From Streptomyces sp. TRM49041 (GTDB taxonomy: Bacteria > Actinomycetota > Actinomycetes > Streptomycetales > Streptomycetaceae), in NCBI RefSeq assembly GCF_008271805.1, contig NZ_VSRY01000170.1, forward strand, positions 30,701 through 94,700: a DNA stretch of 64,000 nucleotides. Direction: 5' to 3'. Position 1 is the first letter of the stretch. Each line of letters opens with the position of its first letter. The notes below the pieces were generated by a model. That model did no database searches, was not told the DNA's origin, and worked only from the letters and a program-made list of their open reading frames with translations. The position numbers and the translations under genes are program-made. Shown one piece after another: positions 51,665 to 60,167 of this stretch.

Positions 51665-53194
51665 GTGCTCTCAGCCCTTCTCCCCGCCCTTCCCCCTGCC
51701 CTGAAGGATCCCGCCGTGCTCCGGCGGGACGTACTCGCCTCGTTCGTGGTCTTCCTGGTCGCCGTCCCCCTCTGCGTAGGTGTGGCCGTCGCGTCCGGTG
51801 TACCGGCCGAACTGGGCCTGGTCACCGGCATCGTCGGCGGCCTGCTGGTCGGCCTCATGCCCGGCAGCCGTCTCCAGGTGAGCGGCCCTGCCGCCGGGCT
51901 GACGGTCCTGGTGTACGAGGCGGTGCGCACATACGGCCTCGGCATGCTGGGCGCGTTCGTGCTCGCGGCCGGACTGTTACAGGTGGCCCTGGGCCTGCTC
52001 CGCTTCGGCCGCTGGTTCCGGGCCATCTCGGTCGCCGTCGTACAGGGCATGCTCGCCGGCATCGGCCTTGTCATCGTCCTCGGCCAGCTCTACGCCCTGG
52101 CGGACTCCGCCGCCCCCGCCTCCGGCCTGGCGAAGATCGCCGGCCTGCCCGGCCTGGCCTGGGATCTCCTCACGGGCGGCGCCTCCCCGGCCGCGTTCGC
52201 CGTCGGCGCCGGCACGGTCGCCGTACTCGTCCTGTGGCGGAGGACGCCCGCCGGGGTACGGACCGTGCCGGGCGCCCTGGCGGCGGTCGCGCTCGCCACG
52301 GCCGTCACCTGGACCGCCGGCCTTCCGGTGGCGAAGGTCGAGGTCAAGGGCCTGCTCCAGGCCGTACAGCCGCCGGGTTCCGAGGCGCTGGCCGGGCTGC
52401 TCAGCCCGGGGGCCTTCGGCACGGTCGTGGCGTTCGCGCTCATCGCCTCGGCGGAGAGCCTGTTCGGCGCGGCGGCGGTGGACCGCATGCACAGCGGGCC
52501 GCGCACCGACTACGACAAGGAGCTCATCGCCCAGGGCGCCGGGAACACGGTGTGCGGCGTGCTGGGCGCCCTGCCCATGACGGCGGTCGTCGTCCGCAGC
52601 GCCGCCAACGTCCAGGCGGGCGCGACGACGGCGCTCTCCCGGGTGCTGCACGGGCTGTGGCTGCTGCTGTTCGCCACGCTGCTGCCCGCCGCGATCGGCG
52701 CTGTCCCGCTCGCCGCGCTCGCCGGGGTCCTGGTGCACGCGGGCTGCAGGCTCGTCCCGGTGAAGGACCTGCGGCCGCTGTGGCGGGACCACCGGGGCGA
52801 GGCGGTGATCCTGGCCGTCACCGCCGTGGCCGTCGTCGTCACGAACCTCTTCGAGGGAGTGCTGCTGGGACTGCTCCTCGCGGTGGTGAAGACCGCGTGG
52901 GACACCTCGCATCTGCACATCGACGTCCACCGCACGCGGGGCGGCGGCCTCGTCGTCCGCGTCACCGGCAACGCCACCTTCCTCCGGCTCCCCCGGCTCC
53001 TCGAAGCGCTGGAGGCCCTCCCCCACGACCGCCCCGTCGAACTGGACCTCTCCGGTCTCCGCCACCTCGACCACGCCTGCCGTCACGCCCTGGAGAACTG
53101 GGCGTCGCGCCACGGCGCCCACACCGGCTCCGGAGCCGTACGGTTCGGCGGCGGCGGACGCCTGGGACTGGCGGAACGGGAGGCGGAGACCTGA
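51665..53194 (+). CDS. SulP-family anion transporter with STAS domain
   Basis: A 509-residue SulP/SLC26-type transporter with about 10-12 membrane segments. 'DVLASFVVFLVAVPLCVGVA' and 'GIVGGLLVGLMPGSRLQVSG' are the typical first segments; 'VAFALIASAESLFGAAAVDR' is the signature core. A C-terminal cytoplasmic STAS-like domain begins near residue 425 ('GLVVRVTGNATFLRLPRLLE'). The start is GTG 51665 after GAGGGAA. Substrate could be sulfate or bicarbonate; no adjacent carbonic anhydrase is present. Confidence 0.88.
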   Translation: MLSALLPALPPALKDPAVLRRDVLASFVVFLVAVPLCVGVAVASGVPAELGLVTGIVGGLLVGLMPGSRLQVSGPAAGLTVLVYEAVRTYGLGMLGAFVLAAGLLQVALGLLRFGRWFRAISVAVVQGMLAGIGLVIVLGQLYALADSAAPASGLAKIAGLPGLAWDLLTGGASPAAFAVGAGTVAVLVLWRRTPAGVRTVPGALAAVALATAVTWTAGLPVAKVEVKGLLQAVQPPGSEALAGLLSPGAFGTVVAFALIASAESLFGAAAVDRMHSGPRTDYDKELIAQGAGNTVCGVLGALPMTAVVVRSAANVQAGATTALSRVLHGLWLLLFATLLPAAIGAVPLAALAGVLVHAGCRLVPVKDLRPLWRDHRGEAVILAVTAVAVVVTNLFEGVLLGLLLAVVKTAWDTSHLHIDVHRTRGGGLVVRVTGNATFLRLPRLLEALEALPHDRPVELDLSGLRHLDHACRHALENWASRHGAHTGSGAVRFGGGGRLGLAEREAET

Positions 53195-53345
53195 CACGGG
53201 GACTGCAGGCGTCCCGGGATTCACCTTTTCGGGGGAACGGAACCCGTCACGGCCTCGGAGGTTCCTGCGCCGCCCGACGACGGTGGACACCTTGCGGCGC
53301 TCGCCTCCGGGGCGCGGCGCGCCGTGATCCCGGAGACCGGTGATT

Positions 53346-53359
53346 GTGAATCAATTCAC
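53346..53359. promoter_or_regulatory. Palindrome upstream of the TPR/phosphatase pair
   Basis: GTGAAT-CA-ATTCAC, perfect 6-base arms with a 2-base spacer, in a short AT-rich island 84 bases before the TPR gene start. Probable operator of unknown regulator. Confidence 0.5.
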
Positions 53360-53442
53360 CTGACCCTCTTGGCCGGGTGTGCCGATCCATGCTGTGATGC
53401 GTCCCAACTCAACAGCTCAATGGTGCGCTCGGGGAGGGCAAT

Positions 53443-54219
53443 GTGGCGGATACCGCCATGTCTGGTTCCGGAACGACCGATGGTGACGATCCTCTCCAGA
53501 CCGCGGTATGGCGGCTGCGCTCCCGCGGCTGTTGGACCGACGCGGCCGCTCTGCTCGCCCCCACGGCCGACGACCCGCCCGTCGCGGCACAGCGGGCCGC
53601 GCTGCTGATCGAGCGGTGTCTGTACACGGAGAAGGGGTGGCCGGAGGCGGAGGACGCGCTGCGCGCCGCCGAGGCCGTCGCCCGGGCCGACGACGAGCGG
53701 GGCGCGGCCGCCTGCGAGCGCGGCTACCTGGCGTACGCGGCGACGCTGCACGGCGTACGGGACCGGGCCGACGAGGCGCGGGCGGCGCTCGGCCGGGCGG
53801 CGGCGCTGCTCGGACCGGCGGCTCCGGGGCGGGCACTGCTGGACTTCCGGCGCGGGCTGCTCGCCCAGTATCTGGCGGACTCGCCGGAGGCGGCCCGTGC
53901 CGCGTACCGGCGGGCCCACGCCGGGGCGACCGCGCAGGGCGACGCGCTGCTGCTCTCCTCGACCTGGCGGCACCTGGCCGGACTGGCGCTGCGCGAGGGC
54001 GAGTTGTCGGAGGCGCGGCACGGCTTCGCCGAGTCCCTGCGGCTCCGCGAGGAGCTCGGCTACCTGGTGGGTACGGCCCCGGCGCTGGCCGCGCTCGCCG
54101 ACGCCGAGCCGGAGCCGGAGGCCGGCCGGCTGCGGGCGGAGGCGCGGCGGCTGTTCCGGCTGCTCGGCGGCGTACCGACCTGGCTGGCCTCCCAGCTGGC
54201 ACCACACCCGGCCGCATGA
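53443..54219 (+). CDS. Tetratricopeptide-repeat-like protein
   Basis: A 258-residue alpha-helical protein with Ala/Arg-rich TPR-like units, e.g. 'WPEAEDALRAAEAVARADDE', 'ADEARAALGRAAALLG', 'PEAARAAYRRAHAGATAQGD', 'LSEARHGFAESLRLREELGY'. It starts at GTG 53443 with GGGGAGGG before it. No signal or membrane segment. Its stop overlaps the phosphatase start (ATGA), so the two proteins are likely partners, the TPR protein serving as a scaffold. Specific function unknown. Confidence 0.75.
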   Translation: MADTAMSGSGTTDGDDPLQTAVWRLRSRGCWTDAAALLAPTADDPPVAAQRAALLIERCLYTEKGWPEAEDALRAAEAVARADDERGAAACERGYLAYAATLHGVRDRADEARAALGRAAALLGPAAPGRALLDFRRGLLAQYLADSPEAARAAYRRAHAGATAQGDALLLSSTWRHLAGLALREGELSEARHGFAESLRLREELGYLVGTAPALAALADAEPEPEAGRLRAEARRLFRLLGGVPTWLASQLAPHPAA

Positions 54220-54812
54220 GGCGGACACCGGTGGCCGCCCGGCGGACGCGGCGGGAGGATGGGCGTGGGAGGCGACCGACCGTGCGCGACACCCGCCGGA
54301 GCGACCCCGGCGTCCCGGCTCCACGGAGCCCCTGGGACGAGATCGTTCCCGGCCTCTCGATGGGCGGCCACATCTGTGCCGACGGGGCCGGGGATCTGCG
54401 GCGCGCCGTCGTGGCGGACCAGTTCGCGCTGGTGGTGAGCCTGTACACGGCCCCGGGGCACGGGCCGGGCGTGGGCGTCGAGCACCGGGTGACGGAGATC
54501 CCGGACGGGCCGCTCCTCGCTGCCGACCTCGACGCGGTGCGGCGGGCCGCGGCCCTGACGGCCGACGCCGTACGCGGCGGGCGCACCACCCTCGTACGCT
54601 GCTTCGCCGGCTACAACCGCTCGGGCCTGGTCACCGCCCAGGCCCTACGCGCCCTGACCCGACTCGACCTCCCCGGGATCATCGCCCTCATCCGCCACCG
54701 CCGCTCACCCTGGGCGCTGCACAACAAGACGTTCGTCGATTACCTGGAGGCGGGCCTGGGCGCGGCGGGCCGGTCGGCGGACTCGCAGGCGGCCCGCACG
54801 ACAGGGCCGTAG
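54216..54812 (+). CDS. Dual-specificity-type protein phosphatase
   Basis: A 198-residue Cys-based phosphatase. The catalytic loop 'TLVRCFAGYNRSGLVTAQAL' contains the CX5R signature (C-F-A-G-Y-N-R) followed by Ser. An upstream 'DEIVPGLSMGGHICADGAGD' fits the start of the DSP fold. ATG 54216 overlaps the TPR gene stop; the first about 35 residues are Arg-rich and may be an unneeded extension, with a GTG at 54281 as an alternative start. 'ALHNKTFVDYL' near the end is usual in actinomycete homologues. Likely dephosphorylates Ser/Thr/Tyr of an unknown partner. Confidence 0.8.
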   Translation: MRRTPVAARRTRREDGRGRRPTVRDTRRSDPGVPAPRSPWDEIVPGLSMGGHICADGAGDLRRAVVADQFALVVSLYTAPGHGPGVGVEHRVTEIPDGPLLAADLDAVRRAAALTADAVRGGRTTLVRCFAGYNRSGLVTAQALRALTRLDLPGIIALIRHRRSPWALHNKTFVDYLEAGLGAAGRSADSQAARTTGP

Positions 54813-54916
54813 AAGCCCTGAACTCCCCGAGCCCCGCTCGGGGGCCGTTTCGGGTGCCGGCGTGGGGGCACGCGTCGGGCGTCCCGTCCGAGGTGATCCC
54901 CAGGAGGTGATGCGCG

Positions 54917-55321
54917 ATGCCGGGGCGTGAGGAGCTGCCGTCGACGCTGGAGCGGTCGTCCAAGGACGCCCAGCGGACCTGGATCAAGGCGCACGACGCG
55001 GCCGTGGATCAGTACGGCGAGGGCGAGCGGGCGCACCGGACCGCCTTCAGCGCGCTGAAGCACTCCGTACGAGAAGGTGGGCGACCACTGGGAGGAGAGG
55101 AGAAGGGGCGCAAGGAGCCGTCGGACCCGCGTGCCGCCACGCCGCGTGAGAAGCCCGCGCGGAGCGGGGAGGGTGTCGACGAAAGGGCCTCGAAGCAGCA
55201 TCTGTACGACATATCCAAGCGGATGGGCATCGAGGGCCGCTCGCACATGTCGAAGTCGGAGCTGGTCGAGGCGCTGCGCAAGGAGAACCGGTCGCGGACC
55301 CGGGAGGCGCGGGAGCGCTGA
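54917..55321 (+). CDS. ChaB-domain protein with Rho-N/SAP-like C-terminus
   Basis: A 134-residue basic protein. Residues 1-55 match ChaB ('LPSTLERSSKDAQRTWIKAH' then 'AFSALKHSVRE'). After a Lys/Glu-rich linker, residues about 88-122 form a Rho-N/SAP helix-hairpin ('LYDISKRMGIEGRSHMSKSE' then 'LVEALRKENR'), which usually binds nucleic acid. Start is well supported by AGGAGGTGA at 54902-54910, a near-perfect anti-16S match. Function unknown, often stress-associated. Confidence 0.85.
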   Translation: MPGREELPSTLERSSKDAQRTWIKAHDAAVDQYGEGERAHRTAFSALKHSVREGGRPLGGEEKGRKEPSDPRAATPREKPARSGEGVDERASKQHLYDISKRMGIEGRSHMSKSELVEALRKENRSRTREARER

Positions 55322-55348
55322 GGGACAGCGGTTCAGCGGTTCAGCGGT

Positions 55349-56488
55349 TCAGCGTGGGCGCAGTTGGATGAGGCGGTCGGTGGTGGCGACGGTCAGGGTG
55401 CCGTCGGCAGGCACGGCGACCGCGCGGACCGGGGTGCCCGGGCGGAAGGCGCGGACCTCGCCGGTGGCCGCGTCGTGGAGTTCCACCAGGCCGTCCGCCC
55501 ACGCCACGGCGGTGCCCGCGGGACCCGCGTGCAGGGCGACCACCGGGTGGGGCCGGCGTACCAGCGGGTCGTCCTGCGGGGGGTGGGGCGAGTGCCAGAC
55601 GCGGACCGTGCCGTCGGTGCCGCCGCTGTGGACACGCGGCCCGGGCCCGGCGGCCAGGGCGGTGACGCGGCCGGAGTGCAGGGCGGCCTGGCGTACCCCC
55701 GCCAGGCTGAACACATGGACGGATCCCATCCGGTCACCGGTGACCACCACGTCGTCGGTGGCGGCGAGCGCGGTGGCGGGGTGGGCGGCGAGGGTGGACG
55801 CCACGGCCCGGACGAGCCGGGGGACAGGGGCCGCCCCGGCGGTGTGCAGGTGGCCGCGCTCGTCGAGGTGGAGTTCTGTGCCGTCCGGGAGGTGGGCCAG
55901 GGCCTTGATCCGCGGGTTCTCCGAGCTCGCCGGTTCTCCGTCGCGGGTGGTCAGTGTCCTGGCGCGGGCGGGACGGGTGCCGACGACCTCCCAGGGGGTG
56001 GGTGACGACAGGTCCTCAAGGGCCGTACGGAGGTGCGGGGCGGCGTTCTCCGGGAGGGCCGTCAGCAGGGTCAGGGCCCTGGTGGGTGGCGTCTGGTCCG
56101 GGCGGATCAGTGCCTGCCCGGCGTGCAGCCACGCGGTGCGCAGGTCCCCGGACGCGTCGCCCCCGGACGCGTCGCCCCCGGACGCGTCGCCCCCGGACTC
56201 GTACGCCCTCGTCACCCGCACGGGGTCGGCCGCGCAGACCGAGGACGGGTCCGAGAGGTTCCCGGGGCTCTCCAGCTCGGGAGCGGGGGCCCGGTCCGTC
56301 AGCGCCACCTCCACATGACCGAGGGTCCGCAGGTCCGCGGCGAGTTCCCGGATGCCGGGGGTGTCGCCGGGCAGGACGACGCGGTCCGTGCGGCGGTGCG
56401 GGGCGGAGAGGAGGGCGGTCAGGAGTTCGCCGGGCGTTCCCGCCACCACGCCCAGCTCGTTGGCCACCGCCCAAACCGTCGCCCGCAC
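55349..56488 (-). CDS. WD40-repeat protein of unknown function
   Basis: A 379-residue protein whose C-terminal half has several WD40-like blades ('DDVVVTGDRMGSVHVFSLAG', 'HSGRVTALAAGPGPRVHSGG', 'TDGTVRVWHSPHPP', 'VAWADGLVELHDAATGEV'). The N-terminal half resembles an effector-associated domain ('MRATVWAVANELGVVAGTPG'). A pentapeptide repeat (GGDAS x3) at residues about 98-115 comes from a 15-base tandem repeat. No signal sequence. It ends 46 bases upstream of... and is transcribed toward the ChaB gene, i.e. convergent with it. I cannot assign a role. Confidence 0.65.
   Translation of the reverse strand: MRATVWAVANELGVVAGTPGELLTALLSAPHRRTDRVVLPGDTPGIRELAADLRTLGHVEVALTDRAPAPELESPGNLSDPSSVCAADPVRVTRAYESGGDASGGDASGGDASGDLRTAWLHAGQALIRPDQTPPTRALTLLTALPENAAPHLRTALEDLSSPTPWEVVGTRPARARTLTTRDGEPASSENPRIKALAHLPDGTELHLDERGHLHTAGAAPVPRLVRAVASTLAAHPATALAATDDVVVTGDRMGSVHVFSLAGVRQAALHSGRVTALAAGPGPRVHSGGTDGTVRVWHSPHPPQDDPLVRRPHPVVALHAGPAGTAVAWADGLVELHDAATGEVRAFRPGTPVRAVAVPADGTLTVATTDRLIQLRPR
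56146..56190. repeat. 15-base in-frame tandem repeat in the WD40 gene
   Basis: Three identical copies of CCCCGGACGCGTCGC and a degenerate fourth, encoding Gly-Asp-Ala-Ser-Gly units on the minus strand. Confidence 0.9.
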
Positions 56489-56533
56489 CAGCTGCCTCCG
56501 CTCGTCTCCACCCGATGCGCCCGAACGCGCCCG

Positions 56534-57310
56534 TCAGTCCCCGGAACCCGTGAAGTGCTCGCTGACCAGGGACTGGACCACCGCGAGGTCCCCGGCGACG
56601 AGGGCGTCCAGCAGGGCACTGTGCTCGGCGGCGTCCGCGACCAGGTCGGCGCGGCGGGTGGCGGGCGGGCTGACCAGGGGCCACTGGGAGCGGCGGTGCA
56701 GATCGTCGGCGACGGCGACCAGCTGCTCGTTGCCCGCCAGGCCCAGCAGCGCGCGGTGGAAGGCGCGGTCGGCCTCGCCGTACGTCGCGAGGTCCCCGCG
56801 CGCGGCGGCGGCCGCCGTGGCCTCGGCGAGTGGCCGCAGCTCCGCCCAGCGCGCGGACGGGACGGTACGGGCGAGGCGCAGCATGACCGGGATCTCGAGC
56901 ATGGCGCGGACCTCGGCGAGTTCGGCGAGTTCCCGGGCGGTGCGCACGATGACGCGGAAGCCGCGGTTCGGGACGACCTCGACGGCGCCCTCGATGGCCA
57001 GTTGCTGCATCGCCTCGCGTACGGGGGTCGCGGAGACGCCCAGGCGCATACCGAGTGCGGGGGCCGAGTAGACCTCGCCGGGGGCGAGGTCACCGCCGAG
57101 AAGGGCGGCGCGGAGCGCTTCGAGGACCTGGCCGCGCACGGAGTGGCGCTGGACGAGCCGGGGTGCCTCGGGCAGCGGCGGTTCGCTGTGGGTGTGTTCG
57201 CCGCGGGCCTGCTCGGGGACTCCGGCGCCGGCATGCGGCCGCGACGGGGGCGACGCCCCCGCCTCCCCGGCCCTGGCCTGCTCCACTCGGGTCCTCCTGC
57301 CGCTCCACAT
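56534..57310 (-). CDS. GntR/FadR-type transcriptional regulator
   Basis: A 258-residue regulator. The wHTH is 'YSAPALGMRLGVSATPVREA' then 'MQQLAIEGAVEVVPNRGFRV' and the C-terminal FCD effector domain includes 'AELAEVRAMLEIPVMLRLAR' and 'DRAFHRALLGLAGNEQLV'. ATG 57310 is taken as start; a longer frame to 57409 would run through the iron box. It is divergent from the FhuF-type gene. Its effector is unknown. Confidence 0.85.
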   Translation of the reverse strand: MWSGRRTRVEQARAGEAGASPPSRPHAGAGVPEQARGEHTHSEPPLPEAPRLVQRHSVRGQVLEALRAALLGGDLAPGEVYSAPALGMRLGVSATPVREAMQQLAIEGAVEVVPNRGFRVIVRTARELAELAEVRAMLEIPVMLRLARTVPSARWAELRPLAEATAAAAARGDLATYGEADRAFHRALLGLAGNEQLVAVADDLHRRSQWPLVSPPATRRADLVADAAEHSALLDALVAGDLAVVQSLVSEHFTGSGD

Positions 57311-57388
57311 GTGGCCCGCCTCGCGGTGAAGGGCCCTGTGTGCACGATAGGCGCAGTCGGCGGCGCGGTACACATCGATCAGATCGGG

Positions 57389-57407
57389 TAAGGTAAGGCT
57401 AACCTGC
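57389..57407. promoter_or_regulatory. Iron box upstream of the FhuF-type gene
   Basis: TAAGGTAAGGCTAACCTGC, with inverted core AGGTAAGGCTAACCT (57391-57405), about 14 of 19 matches to the DmdR1 box as I recall it. It lies 27 bases before the reductase start and 79 bases from the divergent GntR gene. Confidence 0.8.
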
Positions 57408-57433
57408 AAACGATCGCGATTCGGTGGTCCTGC

Positions 57434-58291
57434 ATGTCCCTTCCCACGCTGCCGTCCTCCCCTTCCGCCACGCCCGCCTCACCCGTGGCCGCGTCGTACA
57501 CGCGCCTCGCCGAGGTCTTCCCCGGGCTGCGTGTGCGGGAGCTGACCGAGGGCGAACCGGCGCCACGCGGCGGAGGCTGGGTCGGCGCGGACGAGCTGGC
57601 GGCCGGCGGCCCCGCCCTGGACGCGTTTCTGGCCTGGGACGACGCTCAGGTGCTGCGGGACCACGGCAGGCAGGCCCGCCCCGACGTCGTGGCCGGCTTC
57701 GGACTGCACCGGTACGCCTGGCTCGCCTGCCTGCTGGTGACCGTGCCGTGGTTCCTGCACCGGCGGGTGCCGCGCGTCCCGGCCGGCGACGTGGCGTTCC
57801 AGCGGACGCTGGGGCAAATGGCCGTACGGGTCCGGCACTTCGCCTGCCTGCCGGACGACCCCGCCGCCGCACTCCCCGGTGCCCTGGTCGTACCCGACGA
57901 GGAGGCGCTCCGGGGGGAGGTGCGGGCGGCGGTCGCCGAGCACCTCGGGCCGGTCCTGGACGGCTTCGGCCCGCGGATGCGGCGCGGCGGGCGGGCGCTG
58001 TGGGGCATGGCGACGGACGAGATCGTCGAGGGCCTCTGGTACGTGGCCGGGCTGCTCGACGAGGAGCCGCGCGCCCTCGCGGAGCTGGAGCTGCTGCTGC
58101 CGGGTACCGCGAAGCCGTACGTGGGCACGGCCGGGTTCCGCGAGCTGACGGCGCCCGACGGGCGGACCCTCCCGACCCGCGACCGGGCGAGCTGCTGCCT
58201 CTTCTACACGCTGAGCCCCGGGGACACCTGCGTGACCTGCCCGCGCACCTGCGACACGGACCGGGTCCGCAGGCTCACGGCCGCGAACTGA
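57434..58291 (+). CDS. FhuF-like ferric siderophore reductase (2Fe-2S)
   Basis: A 285-residue protein with the FhuF-type C-terminal 2Fe-2S motif: Cys254-Cys255-x10-Cys266-x2-Cys269 in 'RASCCLFYTLSPGDTCVTCP'. Such proteins reduce imported ferric siderophores so that iron is released in the cytoplasm. An upstream block 'DVVAGFGLHRYAWLACLLVT' fits the FhuF fold. The iron box just upstream implies iron-repressed expression, matching the siderophore operon at 23.6-27.6 kb, and suggests the two loci work together. Confidence 0.85.
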   Translation: MSLPTLPSSPSATPASPVAASYTRLAEVFPGLRVRELTEGEPAPRGGGWVGADELAAGGPALDAFLAWDDAQVLRDHGRQARPDVVAGFGLHRYAWLACLLVTVPWFLHRRVPRVPAGDVAFQRTLGQMAVRVRHFACLPDDPAAALPGALVVPDEEALRGEVRAAVAEHLGPVLDGFGPRMRRGGRALWGMATDEIVEGLWYVAGLLDEEPRALAELELLLPGTAKPYVGTAGFRELTAPDGRTLPTRDRASCCLFYTLSPGDTCVTCPRTCDTDRVRRLTAAN

Positions 58292-58349
58292 CGGCGGCCG
58301 CCGGCCCCGACGCCCGGCCCGGTCGCCCCGGCCCGCCCTGACGGGGACG

Positions 58350-59309
58350 TTACTGCGGTGGCCTCGGTAGTTGGTCGGCCCACGGTGGGTTTGCCCCGGG
58401 GACGGCGCAGGTGCGGGCGGCGACGAGGGCCGCGTATGCGCAGCAGGCGGCTGTCTCGTCGGGTGTGAGGCTGTCCAGGCGGCCGCCGAGCCGGCCGAGC
58501 CCGGCCAGTGCGTGGAGCAGGCCGGCTGTGAAGGAGTCGCCGGCGCCGACGGTGTCGGCGATGTCGGTGGGCGGGGCGGGTACGGTGACGCGGGTGCCGT
58601 CCAGTGAGGCGAGGGCGCCTCGGGGGCCGAGGGTGATGATGACGAGCCGGGCGCCTGCGGCGTGCCAGATGTCACAGGCGTCATTGGGGTTGGTGTCGGG
58701 GAGCAGGTGGGTGAGGTCGTCCTCGCTGAGGCGGAGGATGTCGGTGAGGGCGCACCAGCGGCCGATCCGTTCGCGGTAGGCGGCGGGTGGTACCAGCAGG
58801 GGGCGGACGTTGGGGTCGATGGAGATCGTGGCCTGTTCCCGCGCTGTGGCGAGGTAGTCCTCGACGTGGCGGCCTCCGGGTTCCCGGATCAGGGTGAGGG
58901 AGCCGGTGTGCAAGCAGGCGGTGTTGTCCAGGGGCGCGGCGGCCAGTTCGGCGGTGGTCCACTGCCAGTCGGCGGTGCCCTCGGCGTGGAAGGAGTAGGT
59001 GGCCTGGCCGTGGGCGTCCAGGTCGGCCACGGCCAGGGTGCTCGGTTCCGGCGCGGTGACACTACTGCTGACGTCGACGCCCGAACGGGTGAGGCGGTCG
59101 CGGAAGAGGTCGCCGAAGACGTCGCTGGAGAGCCGGCCGAGGAACCGGGTGGGTGTGCCGAGCCTGGCGAGGGCGACGGCGGTGTTGGCGGGTCCGCCGC
59201 CGGGCATGACGCGCAGGGTGAGCCCCTCGGGCTCGGCGGTGGGGCGGGGCGGCTCGGTGAAGGCGTCGGCGACGCACTCACCGAGCACGGTGATCTGTTG
59301 ATTGGTCAT
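58350..59309 (-). CDS. PfkB-family sugar kinase (probable fructokinase)
   Basis: A 319-residue ribokinase-type kinase. Substrate end 'PGGGPANTAVALARLGTPTR' and ATP end 'DTVGAGDSFTAGLLHALAGL' (catalytic Asp in GAGD) are present. It is the last gene of the sugar ABC operon, 19 bases after the second permease. The neighbouring beta-fructosidase-like gene makes fructose the likeliest substrate. Confidence 0.88.
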   Translation of the reverse strand: MTNQQITVLGECVADAFTEPPRPTAEPEGLTLRVMPGGGPANTAVALARLGTPTRFLGRLSSDVFGDLFRDRLTRSGVDVSSSVTAPEPSTLAVADLDAHGQATYSFHAEGTADWQWTTAELAAAPLDNTACLHTGSLTLIREPGGRHVEDYLATAREQATISIDPNVRPLLVPPAAYRERIGRWCALTDILRLSEDDLTHLLPDTNPNDACDIWHAAGARLVIITLGPRGALASLDGTRVTVPAPPTDIADTVGAGDSFTAGLLHALAGLGRLGGRLDSLTPDETAACCAYAALVAARTCAVPGANPPWADQLPRPPQ

Positions 59310-59328
59310 GTTCTCAACCTTGACGTTG

Positions 59329-60165
59329 TCAGCCCTTGACGGCGGAGCTGGCGACGCCTTGGACGAACCAGCGCTGGAAGAACGCGAAGACGATCAGTAC
59401 GGGCAGGACCAGCATGACGCCGAAGGCGAGGATCTGGCCCCAGTCCGGTGGCTGCTGTCCCTGGAAGACGCTGATCGCCAGGGGCAGGGGGCGTACGGCG
59501 GGGTCGGAGACCATGAGTACGGGCCAGAGGAAGGAGCCCCACTGGATGAGGAAGGTGAGGATCGCGACGGAGGCGAAGGCGGGTCTGCTCATGGGGACGA
59601 TGATCGCGAAGAAGGTGCGCCAGGGTCCGGCGCCGTCGAGGCGGGCGGCTTCCTCGATGCTGGGTGGGATGGCCCGGAAGAAGGTGTGGAACTGGTATAC
59701 GGAGAAGGCGTTGGCGATGAAGGGCAGTGCTTGGATGTAGAGGGTGTTGCGCTGGTCGTTGTAGAGGTGGAACAGCGGCACGGCCACGGATTCGAACGGG
59801 ATCAGCATCAGCAGCAGGACCAGGGTGAAGACGGTGTTCTGTCCGCGCCAGCGCAGCCGTGACAGTCCGTAGGCGGCCATGGAGTTGACGAGGAGTCCGC
59901 CTGTGACGACGACGGTCGTCAGCAGGATGGACACGCCCATGAAGCGCCAGAAGTAGCCGGTGCTGTCGGAGTTGAGGCTGTCGAGGACGGCGGCGTAGTT
60001 GTCGAAGGACAGATGGGTGGGCAGGAATCCGGACAGGCCGCTCAGTACCTCGTCGGAGGGTTTGAGGCTGCCGAGGAACATGTAGATCACGGGCAGGGCG
60101 AAGACGAACGACAGTGCGCTGAGCACGGCGTAGTCGAGGAGTCGGCGCAGCGGGCTTCGGGTCAT
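59329..60165 (-). CDS. Sugar ABC transporter permease (MalG type)
   Basis: A 278-residue inner-membrane permease with six segments and the EAA loop 'FFRAIPPSIEEAARLDGAGP' followed by 'WRTFFAIIVPMSRPAFASVA'. It is two bases after the first permease gene. No ATPase is encoded in the operon, so a shared MsiK-type ATPase, as is common in Streptomyces, must serve it. Confidence 0.92.
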   Translation of the reverse strand: MTRSPLRRLLDYAVLSALSFVFALPVIYMFLGSLKPSDEVLSGLSGFLPTHLSFDNYAAVLDSLNSDSTGYFWRFMGVSILLTTVVVTGGLLVNSMAAYGLSRLRWRGQNTVFTLVLLLMLIPFESVAVPLFHLYNDQRNTLYIQALPFIANAFSVYQFHTFFRAIPPSIEEAARLDGAGPWRTFFAIIVPMSRPAFASVAILTFLIQWGSFLWPVLMVSDPAVRPLPLAISVFQGQQPPDWGQILAFGVMLVLPVLIVFAFFQRWFVQGVASSAVKG

Positions 60166-60167
60166 GC

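Noticed and set aside
57311..57409. N-terminal extension of the GntR regulator
   Set aside because: It would place the iron box inside coding DNA and lacks conserved sequence; the ATG at 57310 is sufficient.
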